The notes under the pieces: model-generated
What the model was told of the DNA's origin: nothing
What the model saw: the letters and a program-made list of their open reading frames with translations, nothing else
The model's database searches: none
Made by a program: the position numbers and the translations under genes
Shown: piece after piece, positions 12,601 through 24,891 of the stretch
Layout of the letters: each line of letters opens with the position of its first letter
How positions within the stretch are numbered: the stretch's first letter is position 1
Assembly (NCBI RefSeq): GCF_000006565.2
Contig: NC_031480.1
Span: forward strand, 1,504,144-1,568,143
Reading direction: 5' to 3'
Source of the DNA: Toxoplasma gondii ME49
Taxonomy: Eukaryota > Apicomplexa > Conoidasida > Eucoccidiorida > Sarcocystidae
DNA length: 64,000 nt

Positions 12601-13818
12601 ACTCCGCTCCTCGGTGTCACCCTCTGTTGAGGAGGCGTCCCTCGAAACGCGACGGGAAAGTCCGTCGAGAAAGGAAGGACCGAGAAGCATGAGAAGTCAG
12701 TCGGTTGTAGATGGAAATGCACTTCAAGAGTTCAAGGAGGTGAGATCCTTAAATTTCCCTGAGGATGTCTTGCACTTTCCGCAACACCGATAATTAGCTT
12801 TTCGTGATAGCTTCAGGTGAAGTAGAACGAGAAGTCACACTGAAAAGTAGATGCGTTTATTGACGACGCGCGTTGTACCTCATCAATGTGGTTCTTCACT
12901 GCAGAACATCAAGAACTTTGTTGCTAGCTATCTCGACGGATCCCTTACACCTTACTTGCGATCTGAGCCCGCACCGGCTGAAGAGGACAACCAAAGTAGG
13001 TGTGAAGCAAAAACTCTCTCGAATGTGTTTCAGACGACGTCAGTCAACAGATGCGCCTCCCGTGACGATGTTCTCTGCGTGCAACTCACGCCAAATATGT
13101 GTGGTGTATCTGTTTTTGTCGTTTCAGGCGTCCTTAAAGTACTTGTGGGGTCGACATTTAACGGGTTTGTGCTGCAGACCGATAAAGATGTTTTGGTCGA
13201 GTTTGGAGCACCCTGGTAAGCCATAAGATTCATATTGCCAGCGGCTCGATGTGAATGTCTTCCCTCCTATTAAAGCTGCGAAACTGCCCCTTGTATTTCA
13301 CTCGTCCAACATGTGCGCTTTCGGCTTCATTCTCCGAAAATGTTCTATCGTTTCACGCGACGACGTCGTTGTGTTTTGCTTTCATGCTTCGTGCGGCAAA
13401 TGTCCGTGTATTCAGGTGCGGCCATTGCCGTAAGGTCGAGCCTACGCTGAAAATGGTCGCAGCAGTTCTACGGGATTCTGGAAGCGAGTTGGTGGTGGCG
13501 AAGATGGACGCAACTCGCAATGAAGTAAAAGACCTTTACTTCACTGGGTATCCTACCCTCCTCCTCTTCCCCGCGAACAGAAAGACTGATCCAATAATGT
13601 ATCGAGGGGATAGAAGCGAGGAAGATTTGCTGCAATGGCTGGCCACCAATGCAGATAGGAAGGATATAAATTTGGAACTATGTAGAGAGAGAATTAAAAA
13701 GCTCTTGGAGCAGCAACGCATGATGAGTTCGGGACCCATTTCAGAAAGTGGAGAACCTCTCATGACATCGTGGGGAACTCTGACGCACGCGGAGAGGAGC
13801 GTTCTCGAGGAACTATAG
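9625..13818 (+). CDS. Large divergent protein disulfide isomerase-like protein
   Basis: Exons: 9625 to about 10297; about 10345-11105; 11405-11615; 11884-12039; 12273-12739; 12905-12995; 13128-13215; 13416-13818. All joins after the first are phase-consistent. The first intron is unusually short and its exact edges are uncertain. The product is about 945 residues, against about 500 for a standard PDI. A signal peptide opens it (hydrophobic CVFLIYLFTTFIG). The first thioredoxin domain (about residues 134-224) has APWCYWSQ, a CxxS site, and EYPTLKFF with the cis-proline. A Ser-rich middle precedes a b'-like region (GRPICVMFLDDSSS, RIVTFNP). The second thioredoxin domain has VLVEFGAPW joined to CGHCRK and GYPTLLLF. 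It ends VLEEL, only loosely like an ER retrieval signal. The likely role is disulfide formation or client binding in the ER or later secretory compartments. Confidence 0.87.
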
Positions 13819-15366
13819 AAACTGCAAACGAATGCAAAGTAAAGGCCGATTTTTTCCTGGAAAGACAGCGACATCTACGAGTTCCTTATTGTGTCCCTCT
13901 GTGCAAAGATGGTGGGCTTCTCCCGTCTTCGCTCAAGTTCGAGGAGTCTCGCACTCAAACTTTCCTTCAAGGCGCGCACACTCTCACTATTACGAGACCA
14001 ACAGAAGAACAGAAGAAGTAGTACGGAATTTTATATTTGATAGTGAGGAACGTACCACGCTTCTGTGGAGCATATCCTTAGTCACGACCATCTGCCACAA
14101 TATATCAATATGCAAATGATAACAAGCTGAAAATGCAGGCGCAGAAACACTGAACGCACAACGTACCTCAAGACAGTACACAAGGAACGTTTTCGGAGCT
14201 GATACAGCATATGGGAACGTTGAGGAATCATGTCGCCACCTGTCTGTGTAGGCAGGCGACGCAAAGTCTATCCAGAACCCTCTGACGTTCTACTTTAGCT
14301 GCAGGGGGCGCTTTCACTGTAGCCTACCGTAAGGTTTTGCCATCAAAGTACTCTAGCAGCCCACCGTCGACATCGTGGCGCACGAAGCCGTTCAAAGCGC
14401 ACACAGGTCAGTTGTGTGGCATCACGCGTGAGAAACAGGGTTAGTGAGAGACGAGCAAAACGACAACGTTGCTGACTGATTGGCCAACTTTATTTCCGTT
14501 TCCCTAATACCAGCGCCGTCTTCAGGCATACGCGAATCCCACTTGTTACACACGAACTCACGGCTGTGCTGCGGTCTTCTCGAGTTCCTCAACCCAGCAA
14601 ATCAGCCGTGTACACGCTGTGACAGTCATACATTTCCGCCGCCGAGTATCAGCTAGCTACCTGCATCGCAGAATGAGTAACGATCGACATACGGTACCAT
14701 TAACTCTTACACAAACTGCGACTCATAGCAGCACTGCTACGAGCACTGATGTGTTGAACGAACTCCACCAAGAGTCAAAGCTTCAACATGCTGTTCGTAT
14801 ACCAAAGCACGTCGTGCATACTCTCGCGGGGTGGCAGCGACTCTCCCAGCGAGTGCGATTCTGCAGCGTATCCCTTGTCTAGTGTGTTGGTAGCTGTCAT
14901 TGTAATTTTTTGTTGTTCAGTACGTCTGAACGTATTCATCGCACACGTTCAATGTTTTCGGGCTCTGATTATTTTCGATGTTCACGACCGCTAGTGTTTC
15001 AATGTTCTAAAGCGGCGATCGTCAATCTAGCTCAAAGCTGGATCTCTGTTTTCTCATTTGTTTCTAATTTCATGGGTCGTTTGTCAACCCGCTAAAACCA
15101 GCGCTACACACTATGAGCATTTGTCGAGCCGAAACTGCATCAGTCACACAGTCATGTTGGATGGATGTTCGCGTTGCCTTATCTTCAAGATCCCAAAGCG
15201 CTGGATGCCAGCTTCACTCCTTGGCGGAGCGCTCTGACTGAGGAGCCAGTGTCTACAGACTTGTGCGTTCGGTCGGCGGTGGTCATGGGGTCAGGCGCTG
15301 CTACTGGCTTCCATCCCTCCAGAACACTCAAAATATGGGGCTTTGGTTGGCTCACCGTTCGGCAAA
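13819..15366. other. Intergenic between the PDI-like and lectin-like genes
   Basis: No supported gene. It should hold the 3' UTR of the upstream gene and the promoter of the downstream one. The short open frames lack family features. Confidence 0.5.
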
Positions 15367-18300
15367 ATGATTCGCTTAATGGTAACACATCTCCGTGGAC
15401 ATTTGCCTTGGTCTGTTGGTTTCATGAAACAGTGTCTCAAATCCACGACAGCATCAAGTGGCTCAACGATCATGATGACCATTTTTCACATTGGAAGTTT
15501 CATTTTCCTAGCTCTACATTTAGGGTGTATTCTTCTGTGCGGACGAGTGGTTTCGTGTAAATCAGTAGTTCGACGGTGTGGCAGTATCTGGTGCCCATCA
15601 AAAAGCTTCCCACATTCTCAGCCGTCTGTCGTTACCACGGACGGAGAAACTATTTCTTCCCCGGAAAGATCATTAGGAATGAAAACAATGAAGAAAGGAT
15701 GGCAGAAAGACAGGGAGCTTCAAACATTACAGAGGTATGACCCTGGTTCGAAGTTCAACACACAAATGGACGACGTGGGCGATGACGGATTTGGTCAAGG
15801 GGATCAGGAGTTTGTCCCCATTGTTGATGAGAAGTATGCAAATGCGGCACGTCTTGTCAACGAGTACGTGTCTCGTGACAAACCGTTTGAGGAGACCTAC
15901 CGGCCATGTCCGCAGACGAACTGGATGCGAGTACAAGGAACAACGGGAAGGTGCTTTAAGTCGTTCGATTTTACGGAGTTTCGCCATCGGCAATCGGACG
16001 CCGATGACGGCGGCACACTGAAGCAAGTGGGGACCTGGGAAGAAGCCGAACGTATATGTATGAGTTTTGGTGCACACCTGGCGGCATTATATACAACCGC
16101 TGAAATGAAGTTTGCGCACATGGTGCTTGACAGAAGACCTGATGCATGCTGGATTGGCCTGAGGCGGCTTGAGCTACACCGTACGCGAAGACACAGTGAC
16201 ACTAGTAACGGATGGAAATGGGTAAGCTGTACACTACCTTGCATACAGGAAATAGATACATGTATACGGATAGGAAATGAGAAATAATTCGATGTTTCAC
16301 TCTAGAGGATGTTAAGGACTATGGCCTCAATGACGGCGGGAAGCATTTACACAGCGCCGAACTGAGCCCAGATGTGTGTTCAGAACACGACTCGTTATAC
16401 TTTCTCCGGTTGCCAGGTGTTTCTTCTCTGCGCAGATAACAAGCGAAGGCGGCATCCTCGATGACACAGACTCCCTAGAGTGGCACCGGGACTGGGCGCC
16501 AGTTTGGGATTCGATATCATACGGAAAGCCGCTTTGTGGGGTGTTTACGCGGAAAGGAATTGCCGCAAGGAGATGCTACTCCTTTCCAGGTCCTACAGGC
16601 TCCCTTGCGGATTTCAGGGGGAAGAAGGGGCAGAGAGCTTCACCAGAGAAGCTGCTGGCTCCTGAACTGTCTTGTTTTCTTTGTGCGACTTTCCGGGAGA
16701 TGAAGGCGCCAGAAGATTCGTTCGCGTATGCGGCGGAGAACGGTCTGATCGAGTGGGCAGATACTAAGGAGACAAGGTTCTCAAGTACAGCCAGTTCAAG
16801 CGATATGGTCAGCGAGGATAGATACAATGATTCTGGTGATGATCGGACGAAAGTCGAAAGGAGACATTCAAAGGAAGGGAAGAAGCCCACCTGGGGTCTC
16901 AACAAACAGCACGAGCGGAACAGTGTGAAGGCGTTGAAATGGCAAGCAGAGACAGAACCGAGAAATGCGAGCCGACAGACTGACGACGAAGGCACAGAGC
17001 ATGGACTCGAGCACAAGGTACCCATCGACTTGCACGCCTCCCCTGAGAAACACGAGGGGCGGCAGGAGCAGATGAACCAGAGAATGCGTGGTTTCCATGG
17101 GTCGGCCGCCACGGGATATTCTACAGCCGCAAGCAGTGGAACAGAATATGGTGCCGCCGAGAAAGGACAGTCCGATGTGACGACGGAGAGTGAGACGAAA
17201 GCACTGGCATTGTCCAGGGAAGAAGATAACGATATGTCGGATGCTGCGATGCCAGCGAACCATGATATAATAGACACAAGTGGGGCACGTGAGACGGCCG
17301 GAAGCGAGAATACTCAAACCACTGTGACGTCTCCATCGAGCATAAGAGATAATGAGAGCTACAGCGCTTTTTTACGGGAGTTCATGAGGCTTCACAAACA
17401 AGCCAAAGAGACACTAAATCGGAGAAGGGACAGCGTTGCGGCTACAGATCCATCTCCTGAAGAAGTGTCAGCATCTGGTGAGACGGCGGGTCTGCCCACA
17501 GACTCTTCTGCCTCGTCTACAGAGGCAGTGTATGGCACTGGTGATGAAGATCCGCAAGACGGCGTTGTTGGTCCACCACAAATTCTCAGCGGTGTTGACA
17601 CGAAGACTGAAAATCCAGCAACTTCTGCTTCCAGACTGGCACTGGAACTGCCCCAAGCAATGCCTTCCTCAGCAGATCCACCCGTGGAATTGCATAATTC
17701 CGCCGACGTAACGGTACTGTCCCGGATCGATGTTTCCACAGCGAACGTGGCCCTACTGCCTGCAGCACCTGCGTCTACTCCAAAACCCAATGGGCGCACC
17801 AAACAAGTGCCAGCCAACTCCAATGTCAAAATACTTCATGTCGTTACTTGGTGCGCTGGCACTGCGATATTCGTAGTGGGAGCGGCACTTATTCTCATTT
17901 ATATTCGTTGCTGGGTTGTCCCTCAAGAACCGCCAGCAAGTGACGGCGGCTCTGCAACCACTGCCCCTCGATCGTCATCGTCACCTTCCCTCCTGGCGTT
18001 CATTGGGTGTCCAGCCGAGTCCTCATTGTCTGGCCCAGTGCCATTTCAGACTGGGAGTTGTTGTTCACCGAGTAAAGATTTAGGTATCCCCACTGTGAAG
18101 ACCTCAGAAAGTAACCCTTCCCCGTACGCCAATGTAGGTTCTCCAGCACCAAATGGGAGCGAGTCCTGCTCGCACTCACACACGGTGTCGATAGTATCTT
18201 TCTCTGGGCCGGAGTGCTGCGACGACGGAGAAACGAATGAAGGTGAACAGGAAATTGATACGGCGACGTCAAGCACTTCACGGTCGGCGAAGTTTGAGAG

Positions 18301-18520
18301 AATCGGCTGTGACACGTTTGTTTCAGCGATTGTTCGTGGCGTCCGCGTGGCAGCAGGCGTCTCCCAGGTGAGCCGCTCGACGGAAGATTCAGTCAGTGGT
18401 TCAACAGCAGTGGTGTCATCGCAGCTGCCATGTCGTTCATCAGACAATTCGCGCCAGTCCCACCGACCCAGTCCAGCGGAGAGACTCGAGCGCCTGCGAG
18501 CAAGGATCGATGCACTGTGA
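15367..18520 (+). CDS. Type I membrane protein with C-type lectin-like domain
   Basis: Two exons, 15367-16221 and 16436-18520, join in phase 0 at WKW and encode about 979 residues. The start may instead be the ATG pair at 15472, which gives a cleaner signal peptide (MMTIFHIGSFIFLALHLGC). The lectin-like fold follows at about residues 195-360: GRCFKSF, WEEAERICMSFGAHLAAL, ACWIGL, GWKW, LCGVF and LSCFLCATF match the conserved Cys/Trp/Gly pattern of C-type lectin domains. I did not find a clear EPN/WND calcium-binding signature, so sugar binding is unproven. A long Ser/Thr/Glu stalk leads to a membrane segment near residue 750 (TAIFVVGAALILIYI), then about 200 Ser-rich cytosolic residues. Apicomplexan surface lectins of this type exist (for example CpClec in Cryptosporidium). 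Orthology is inference. Confidence 0.85.
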
Positions 18521-19058
18521 CCGACAAGCGATTCTACTTACAAGCACCATTTCCAATGTGTACACTCTAGTCCAGCAAGTATCAGCTTGAATGACTGCGC
18601 CTAAATACGGACCATCTACTTTCTTGAAGAGATGAACTTTGTTGGAACTGCTTAAACACATGAATGCCGATTCACTACCACTTTGCATATGCAGACGACA
18701 CGAACACCCCAACGACAGTTCCCGCTGTGGCTTGTCCTAAGTGGAGGCTTCATCGGACACCCTGCCGATGTCAGAAGAAGGGACAGTGTCAGTGGGCATC
18801 TGCTTGTGATTTTCGCTAGCGTCTAGCACCGAAGTCGCCAGGTCACGCATCAACTTGGATCGACACCTCGGGTGGCACCAGCACGCAAACACGAATGACT
18901 TGCGGGTCCCCTGAAACGACTGCGTCATTACGCAGAGAGAGTGGCTGCCAGGCAAGACCACTCTTCACACTTTTCAGAAATTTCACATCCCTAACCTGAA
19001 CACACAGAACTCTTTCTGAGCACGACAGTATCGCTGGCTGGAGAGAAACATATTATTG
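18521..19058. other. Intergenic after the lectin-like gene
   Basis: 3' UTR and spacer before the first tRNA-Asp. I see no further gene. Confidence 0.5.
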
Positions 19059-19130
19059 TCCGAGATAGTATAGTGGCTAGTATTTCCGCCTGTCACGCGG
19101 AAGACCCGGGTTCAATTCCCGGTCTCGGAG
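19059..19130 (+). tRNA. tRNA-Asp (anticodon GTC), copy 1
   Basis: A complete cloverleaf. The acceptor pairs TCCGAGA with TCTCGGA and the discriminator is G. The anticodon loop CTGTCAC gives GTC, and the T arm carries GGTTCAATTCC. There is no intron. It is identical to the second copy at 19313. Confidence 0.98.
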
Positions 19131-19312
19131 TTTCTTTAAGCTCTTGCCTTCAGACCACTTATTATGTTAATGGAAGACTCTACAGATCCAAAGCGCAAGT
19201 CAAACACACGTAACGACGTGTCTTGGTTTAGTAGGTGGCGGTCTTAAATTTATTAAGCGGATGGTTTACGGCACAGCATGAAACAAAACAACGCCTACAA
19301 GTTTCTGTGTTG

Positions 19313-19384
19313 TCCGAGATAGTATAGTGGCTAGTATTTCCGCCTGTCACGCGGAAGACCCGGGTTCAATTCCCGGTCTCGGAG
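19313..19384 (+). tRNA. tRNA-Asp (anticodon GTC), copy 2
   Basis: All 72 bases match the copy at 19059. Shared flanks are only a few bases (TTG before, TT after), so just the gene itself appears duplicated or kept identical. The two starts are 254 bases apart. Confidence 0.98.
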
Positions 19385-20136
19385 TTGTTTTTCTACGGTT
19401 CGATCATCTTGGGTTTACTAGAGGTTTTACTTCCAATGTAACGCAGCTACGGAGTATTCCTTGCATGTGTTACGTACAAATTACGTGCAGCGGCAGACCT
19501 GGAATTGAGTCTACGGTTTTTCTTTTCTCGATAGTCAGCGTGAATGAGTTTGCTGAGAGCTTGCGATGCGCTACATTTGTAATTTCTCAACAGTCTGGTT
19601 CGCTAACGCAGGTCTGCAAGCCAGTCAATCCACCTGGGAGTTGATACTACACTATCAGAGGCTGCTGCGAGATCTTCCAGAAGATTCAACAACACGGCTG
19701 TTGCCATCTACTGCATTGCATGACAGTTTTGCATGAAGTGAACGTAATACATGCGCTCATCCCTTACTCGTCTAGGATTAGCATCTGATGCGGCGCTTAC
19801 GTCGTTACACGCCTTCACCGGGCTGTTGTGGTTGTGCACTATCGTCGCACACTCGTCTGCCGGTGATATTTCTCAACAGTACGCAGCCAATTCAACGGTA
19901 GAGAAGTGGAAAAACCACATGGCATGTTCAAGCCGAAAAACCCGCTTGTTTGCTTCCCCATGTTATTAACAAAGACTCGGTAACACAGAACGCCAAAGGA
20001 CTTCCCGTGCAGCAGCAGCCCCTGTGTCCGTACACTCCATACACCGCACCGCGACGAACGAGCACCTCGTAGGCGAAGAGCCAGTTTCCCGTGTTTCTTG
20101 GGTGTTGAACAGCACGAGACAAATTCAGAAAATGCT
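19385..20136. other. Intergenic between tRNA-Asp and the PLRG1 3' end
   Basis: This should contain the 3' UTR of the minus-strand PLRG1 gene. A 72-codon plus-strand frame at 19751-19969 is hydrophobic near its start but has no family features. Confidence 0.5.
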
Positions 20137-23100
20137 CTAGTAGCGCTTTATCGATCTTTGCGGCTTCCACTGCAATGGATGCGATTCCTCTGTTGCCTCT
20201 TCGTCCGGTTTCCAAACCTGCACAAAAAAAGGCACATACTCACGTGTGGACGAGAACTTTGCTGTCCCCATTACCCACTGTAAATCTCTCACTGTCTTCA
20301 AGCATTTCTCTCTATCTCCTCTTCCAGCTTCCCTATATTTCTACTGCGAGTAATCACACGTGCATATGTCCACAAAGATACAAACAGCAATTACACGAAC
20401 TACACTGTAGACCTGACTAAGGTAGCTGCGTGAAAATACACATATACATATATAAACATACATTTATACATGGGCAGCCCGAAACTCGACATGACTATGT
20501 CGACAGTAAGCATATGCATGTACCCTTGAAAAGCGGATCCCCATTTTCTCGCAGTATCTGAATTGCATGAGCCATAGCGGTCTACCACTCGCTTCAATCG
20601 CTTGTCTATACACGCCAGTGCCTCTCTGGCGAACTGTTTTCCTACCTTGATGGTTTTGTCACATTCTCCTGTTAAGAGGCGTGTCTCGGATTTATCCAGC
20701 GCACAACAGAAAATTCCGTTTTCGCTCTCCAGGGAACCAGGTTGCACGCGAGACTGAATGGTGTCAAACTTGTAGCCGGAGGCCCAGTCCCAGAAGTGCA
20801 GTTGGCTGTACAGACACCCCAAGACAGCAGAACAGCCCTGTTGTTTTATAGGAAAAGGACGAGGGAAATGAGGGAGATCTCTTCAGCTCAGGCCAGATGG
20901 CATACGCTTGCATGCGTATGCGTCTGATGTATTCGTGTGCACATTCACTCACTATCCGTATACCAGCATATAAACCCATACAGACGTATAGATACAAATA
21001 CCAACAACTATGCACAAACACTTGAAGGGCATCCCTAGAGATAAGCAGTGAGCCTACAGTCATTAGTTCTGTTCTTTCGTGGACAACGGGTGTCCCTGTC
21101 TTTTTCACACGCGCATGCTGTAAAGAGAGAAAGTGGGATTGATCCCGCAGGAAAGCCGCCTTTTTTCGCCTCACCCGTTATTTGTGCCGGCAATAAGGAT
21201 CGAAGAGTCGCCGTCCTCCTTGATGGCGCAGCAGTTGATGATGGAATTGTGGCCTTCGATGTTTCTTTCGAATTGCCCTAGTGGGTTTCTCCAGACCTGA
21301 GCAAAAAGGACAAATCGTGAAACGGCAACCTGAATGGAAGAAAGTCCAAAATGATGGCCGACAACACCTCGCAGGACCAGCAGAGAATGCTTTAGCTTTG
21401 TGGCCTTTCTTCACTTCTCCACAAGCTCTATTCTGGAAGAAACCTTTCTCGCGCAGGAGGCCAAGAACACAAAATGCTCCTTTTTTCACCTTGCTGCGCA
21501 TTCTTTCAGACGCTGCTTCCCTCACTCATTTCGTTTTCGGTCATAAAACGGCCTAACTCCCGTTCCCTTTCCTCGCTCTCGACTTCCCGTCTGTCACCTA
21601 CTTTGATTTTATCTGCTGCACAAGAGACGAAGGAGTATTCTTGGGGATGAAAAGCCATCGCCCGAATGCTCTTTTTGTGGTTGGTCAAAACTGCCGAGCA
21701 TTTCCCCGCAGTCAAGTCCCACAAGCGCACCTGACAATCAAAATGCAGTAGATACACAACACCAACAAATATATAAACGTATATAAGTGTACCTCAGACC
21801 CCTAACAATAGGCAAAAACAGGTGTTACAAATACCAACATGAGAGAGAGGAATACACATATACACACACTATACATCCACATTCATACATCAATGTATGT
21901 GCCGCAAAAGTGTGCACAGATATTCCATACCTGCACTCCAAAAGGAGAGACACAGAAACGCATCTCTATCAATGTAGAAATACAGTGAGTGCAGAACAGT
22001 ATACATGCATTTTCTTTTGACGATCACACGTCTATACACACAAGACCGTCACACACACAATCGACGCCCACAACTGCATCTACGCATACAATCTCCTCCA
22101 CAAATGCATGTCTACTCATACGCGTATGGCTGAATCTATGAGGTATATGTGAGAATACCAGTCACGCCTACACCTACCAAGAGACGTGTATGTGCGAATG
22201 TTCACTTTACATCTGTAGACATGCCTGGGCTCCCTTTGTTCAGTTTTTTCCTTTCGTGCTTGCAAGGCTCCAGTGCTTCCTCCACAGCACGGAAGACCGC
22301 ACCGCGTCGAGCTCGCACGGCGAGAAGGAAAGCGACACAAGGAGAGAGACTCTCTGACGCAGAATCATTGGCTTCTTTCAAACACAAAACCTACCATTTT
22401 ATCTTGAGAGCCAGAGATGATATGAGGCTCAAGAGCTTGCATCTGCAGAGACATAATTGTTCCCTGATGTCCACTCAAAACGTAAATCTCGTGTTTCGTC
22501 CGCATGTCCCACACGCGCACAACGGCGTCACGGCCTCCGCTGCAGAGAATGTCGAGTTGCGGATGCAGCGCGAGTGTATAGACACCTGAAAACGCATTGC
22601 ATACGGAAAGCGCGCACCCAAGAGACGCCACTTCTCCAGAAAAAATCTGAACCAGGCACGCGCCTCAGTTCCTACGCCATGTCACATGTACACAGGTCCA
22701 CATGTGCACTCTGCGGACGACTGCCATCAAAATATATCGTCTTGATTTGAATGGGCAATACCTGCACTTTTGAACTTCCCGCATCACTCAAACACAAAAG
22801 GCAGCATGCACAGAGACATACACAGATATGTACGCATGCATATACACTTAGATTTCCACACAGATGAATGCGTATGCCTATACATAGACGTGTACATACA
22901 CGTAGGCGTACACATACATACAAGCGTATGCATACCTACAAAAGTCGAAATACGCGAGTGTAAAAGTACGCATATCTATGAGTAGACAGGCCATTCGCGA
23001 GCGTTTCCTTCGTGCTACGCATAGAGGAAAGATGTTCAATGCTGGCTCTTTTCTGTTTCGCCTTGTAGCGAAGAGGTCTCACCAGACAAGTGCCCGTGAT

Positions 23101-24891
23101 AGTCTCTCACGACTTTGTTCTGCTCCAAGTCCCAGCACTTGACGCGGTTGTCCTCTCCGCAAGTAAACATGTACGGATGTCGCGAAGAGATCTTGATGTC
23201 TCGAATCGCGGAGACATGTCCTGGCAGAAAAAAGGCGACCCAGCCAAGCAATGCACAACCGCAGCTCCTCACGCATTCCCGTGCATACAAACATACAAGC
23301 ATAAACAACATCTGTCAAGAGAGGTTGATGAGTGAGCACAAAAGCCTTGTACGTATATACGGACACCGAGAGCAGCATTGAACCACCTCTCGAATTGATG
23401 GGAGGAAGCATGAGTTCTCTTTCGAGACTTGGTAATCTTCTTTAGAGTAACAGACTCGCTGCCTTCTCCACTTTGCGAAGTGACAAAGAAGAGAAGGAAC
23501 CGCGTGTCGGACAGCAGCACTCGGAATAGCAAAAAACACACAAAAATACACAGAAACGCAGTTGGCTTCTGTTCCCCCTCCCCCCGCAGGCGAAATACAT
23601 GCATTTTCGTGTCCTCCCTGTGCACTCCACATTTCCTTCTGCACGTCGTCGGTTTCTGTCCTCACCAGTGAGAGAGAGCTTCAGTGTACCGGACGCAAGG
23701 TCCCAGATTTTGATGAGGCGGTCGTTCGAGCCTGAACGAGACACAACAGGCATGCGACCTACAATCTCACTGTTCCGTTCCCCGTTCTCGCTTCGCTTCT
23801 CCTTCTCGATCCCTCTCTGGTGTCTTCCCTCCTTCTGCTCTTTTCTCTTCTTCAACTTTTCTGTCACCCCATTATTTCCTTCCTCGTATTTTCTTCTCCA
23901 TCCATCTCTGCCTTCCCTCCTTCGCTTTTCGCTCCTCTGTCGCCACGCCACTCGGATTCTTCTCCTTCTCTTCTCACAACCCCTCCGTTCTCGCCTTTGT
24001 CACCTCCTCCCTCGAACTCTTCTTCTCTTTCTCTTCCCCTCCCTTGCCTGTAGCAAACCACTCGTTGGTGGGATCGACGGCGAGACAAGTGACCCAGCCG
24101 AGGTGTCCGGCGATGACTCTGTGGAGCTTCCAGGGCGCGTGCCACGTGGGCCTCAGAGCCGCCGGGAGATTCTTCAGGCGCAGATTCGCCAGCTCGCCAC
24201 CGACTGTCTCCTTCCGCGCCAAAGCCCCCGACTCGCCGCTGGCTCCGCCTGGGGAGCCTGAGGCTCCTGTCTCCGCCGACAGGGGCGCGAGGGCCTTGCC
24301 GGGCCCTGGCGCCGCACCTGCCGCTCCTCCAGAGACCTCCGAAGAGGCGTAGGGCACCGAGGAGGCGGCGGTCCTTGAAGAGAGCTCGGAGAGGAGCTCC
24401 GAGACTGTCATCTCGGGAGTATGCACAGCTGGGCAGGCGAGCACGCGAGGCCGCTTGGCGAGGTCGGCGTCGGCGGGCTGGGACGGAACCGCGAGGACCG
24501 TGCTCTCTGTCATCTTCGTCTCGCTCGCGGCGGCTCCGTTCTCTAGAGCCTTCTTCTGCGGCTCTGTCTGAGCTCCAGCAGCGTCGCCCTGCTCGATGGC
24601 GAAGGGAGGCACAGACGCAGAGGAGGAGGAGACGGAGGCCGCCGGGAGACGCGGGAAGAAGTACTCGTCGTGGAGCTTCAGCTTCACTTTCTCTTCAACT
24701 GCAGGGAGGAACGGCGGGGGCTTCAGACCGACAGAGTTCACAAACAGCGAGTACGTCCGTTTCTGGCACTGTTGCAGAAGCAAGGGAAACGAGTGGAGAG
24801 GATAGCTCGCACCGAACAGCTCGTTCTCCTCGGATAGCGAAGGCCCGGCGACTGGGGGCGGCTCGGCCTCCTGGAGCGTCTCGGCCGTCAT
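20137..24891 (-). CDS. PLRG1: Pre-mRNA splicing factor PLRG1/PRL1 (Prp46), WD40 repeat protein
   Basis: Eight exons: 24891-24048, 23731-23666, 23220-23083, 22585-22395, 21730-21602, 21296-21175, 20805-20646 and 20217-20137. All phases agree and give 576 residues. PLRG1 is a core part of the NineTeen/Cdc5 complex of the activated spliceosome. The N-terminal half is variable. Then [18 protein letters not shown] opens the seven-bladed propeller, with repeats such as [54 protein letters not shown] and [18 protein letters not shown]. Next come [12 protein letters not shown] and the family signature [13 protein letters not shown], and the short last exon closes with SHPLQWKP. These match human PLRG1 in order and spacing. 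The first intron begins with GC. Introns carry TACA/TATG-rich simple sequence. Confidence 0.96.
22690..22990. repeat. TACA/CATA-rich simple sequence in a PLRG1 intron
   Basis: A stretch dominated by ACAC, TACA and GTAT words, such as CACAGATATGTACGCATGCA. It lies in the intron between the third and fourth PLRG1 exons. Similar sequence fills the introns near 20430-20520, 20930-21020 and 21740-22200. Confidence 0.7.
23732..24047 (-). other. GC-AG intron of PLRG1
   Basis: On the minus strand the donor reads ACAG|GCAAGG and the acceptor TTCAG|GCTCG. Joining them in phase 1 restores [15 protein letters not shown], which corresponds to the conserved PLRG1 segment at this point. No GT donor nearby would keep this sequence. 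Confidence 0.88.

Noticed and set aside
20430..22200. Repeated CATA/CACA words considered as a CRISPR-like or minisatellite array
   Set aside because: There are no fixed repeat and spacer lengths. It is simple sequence in introns of a eukaryotic gene.
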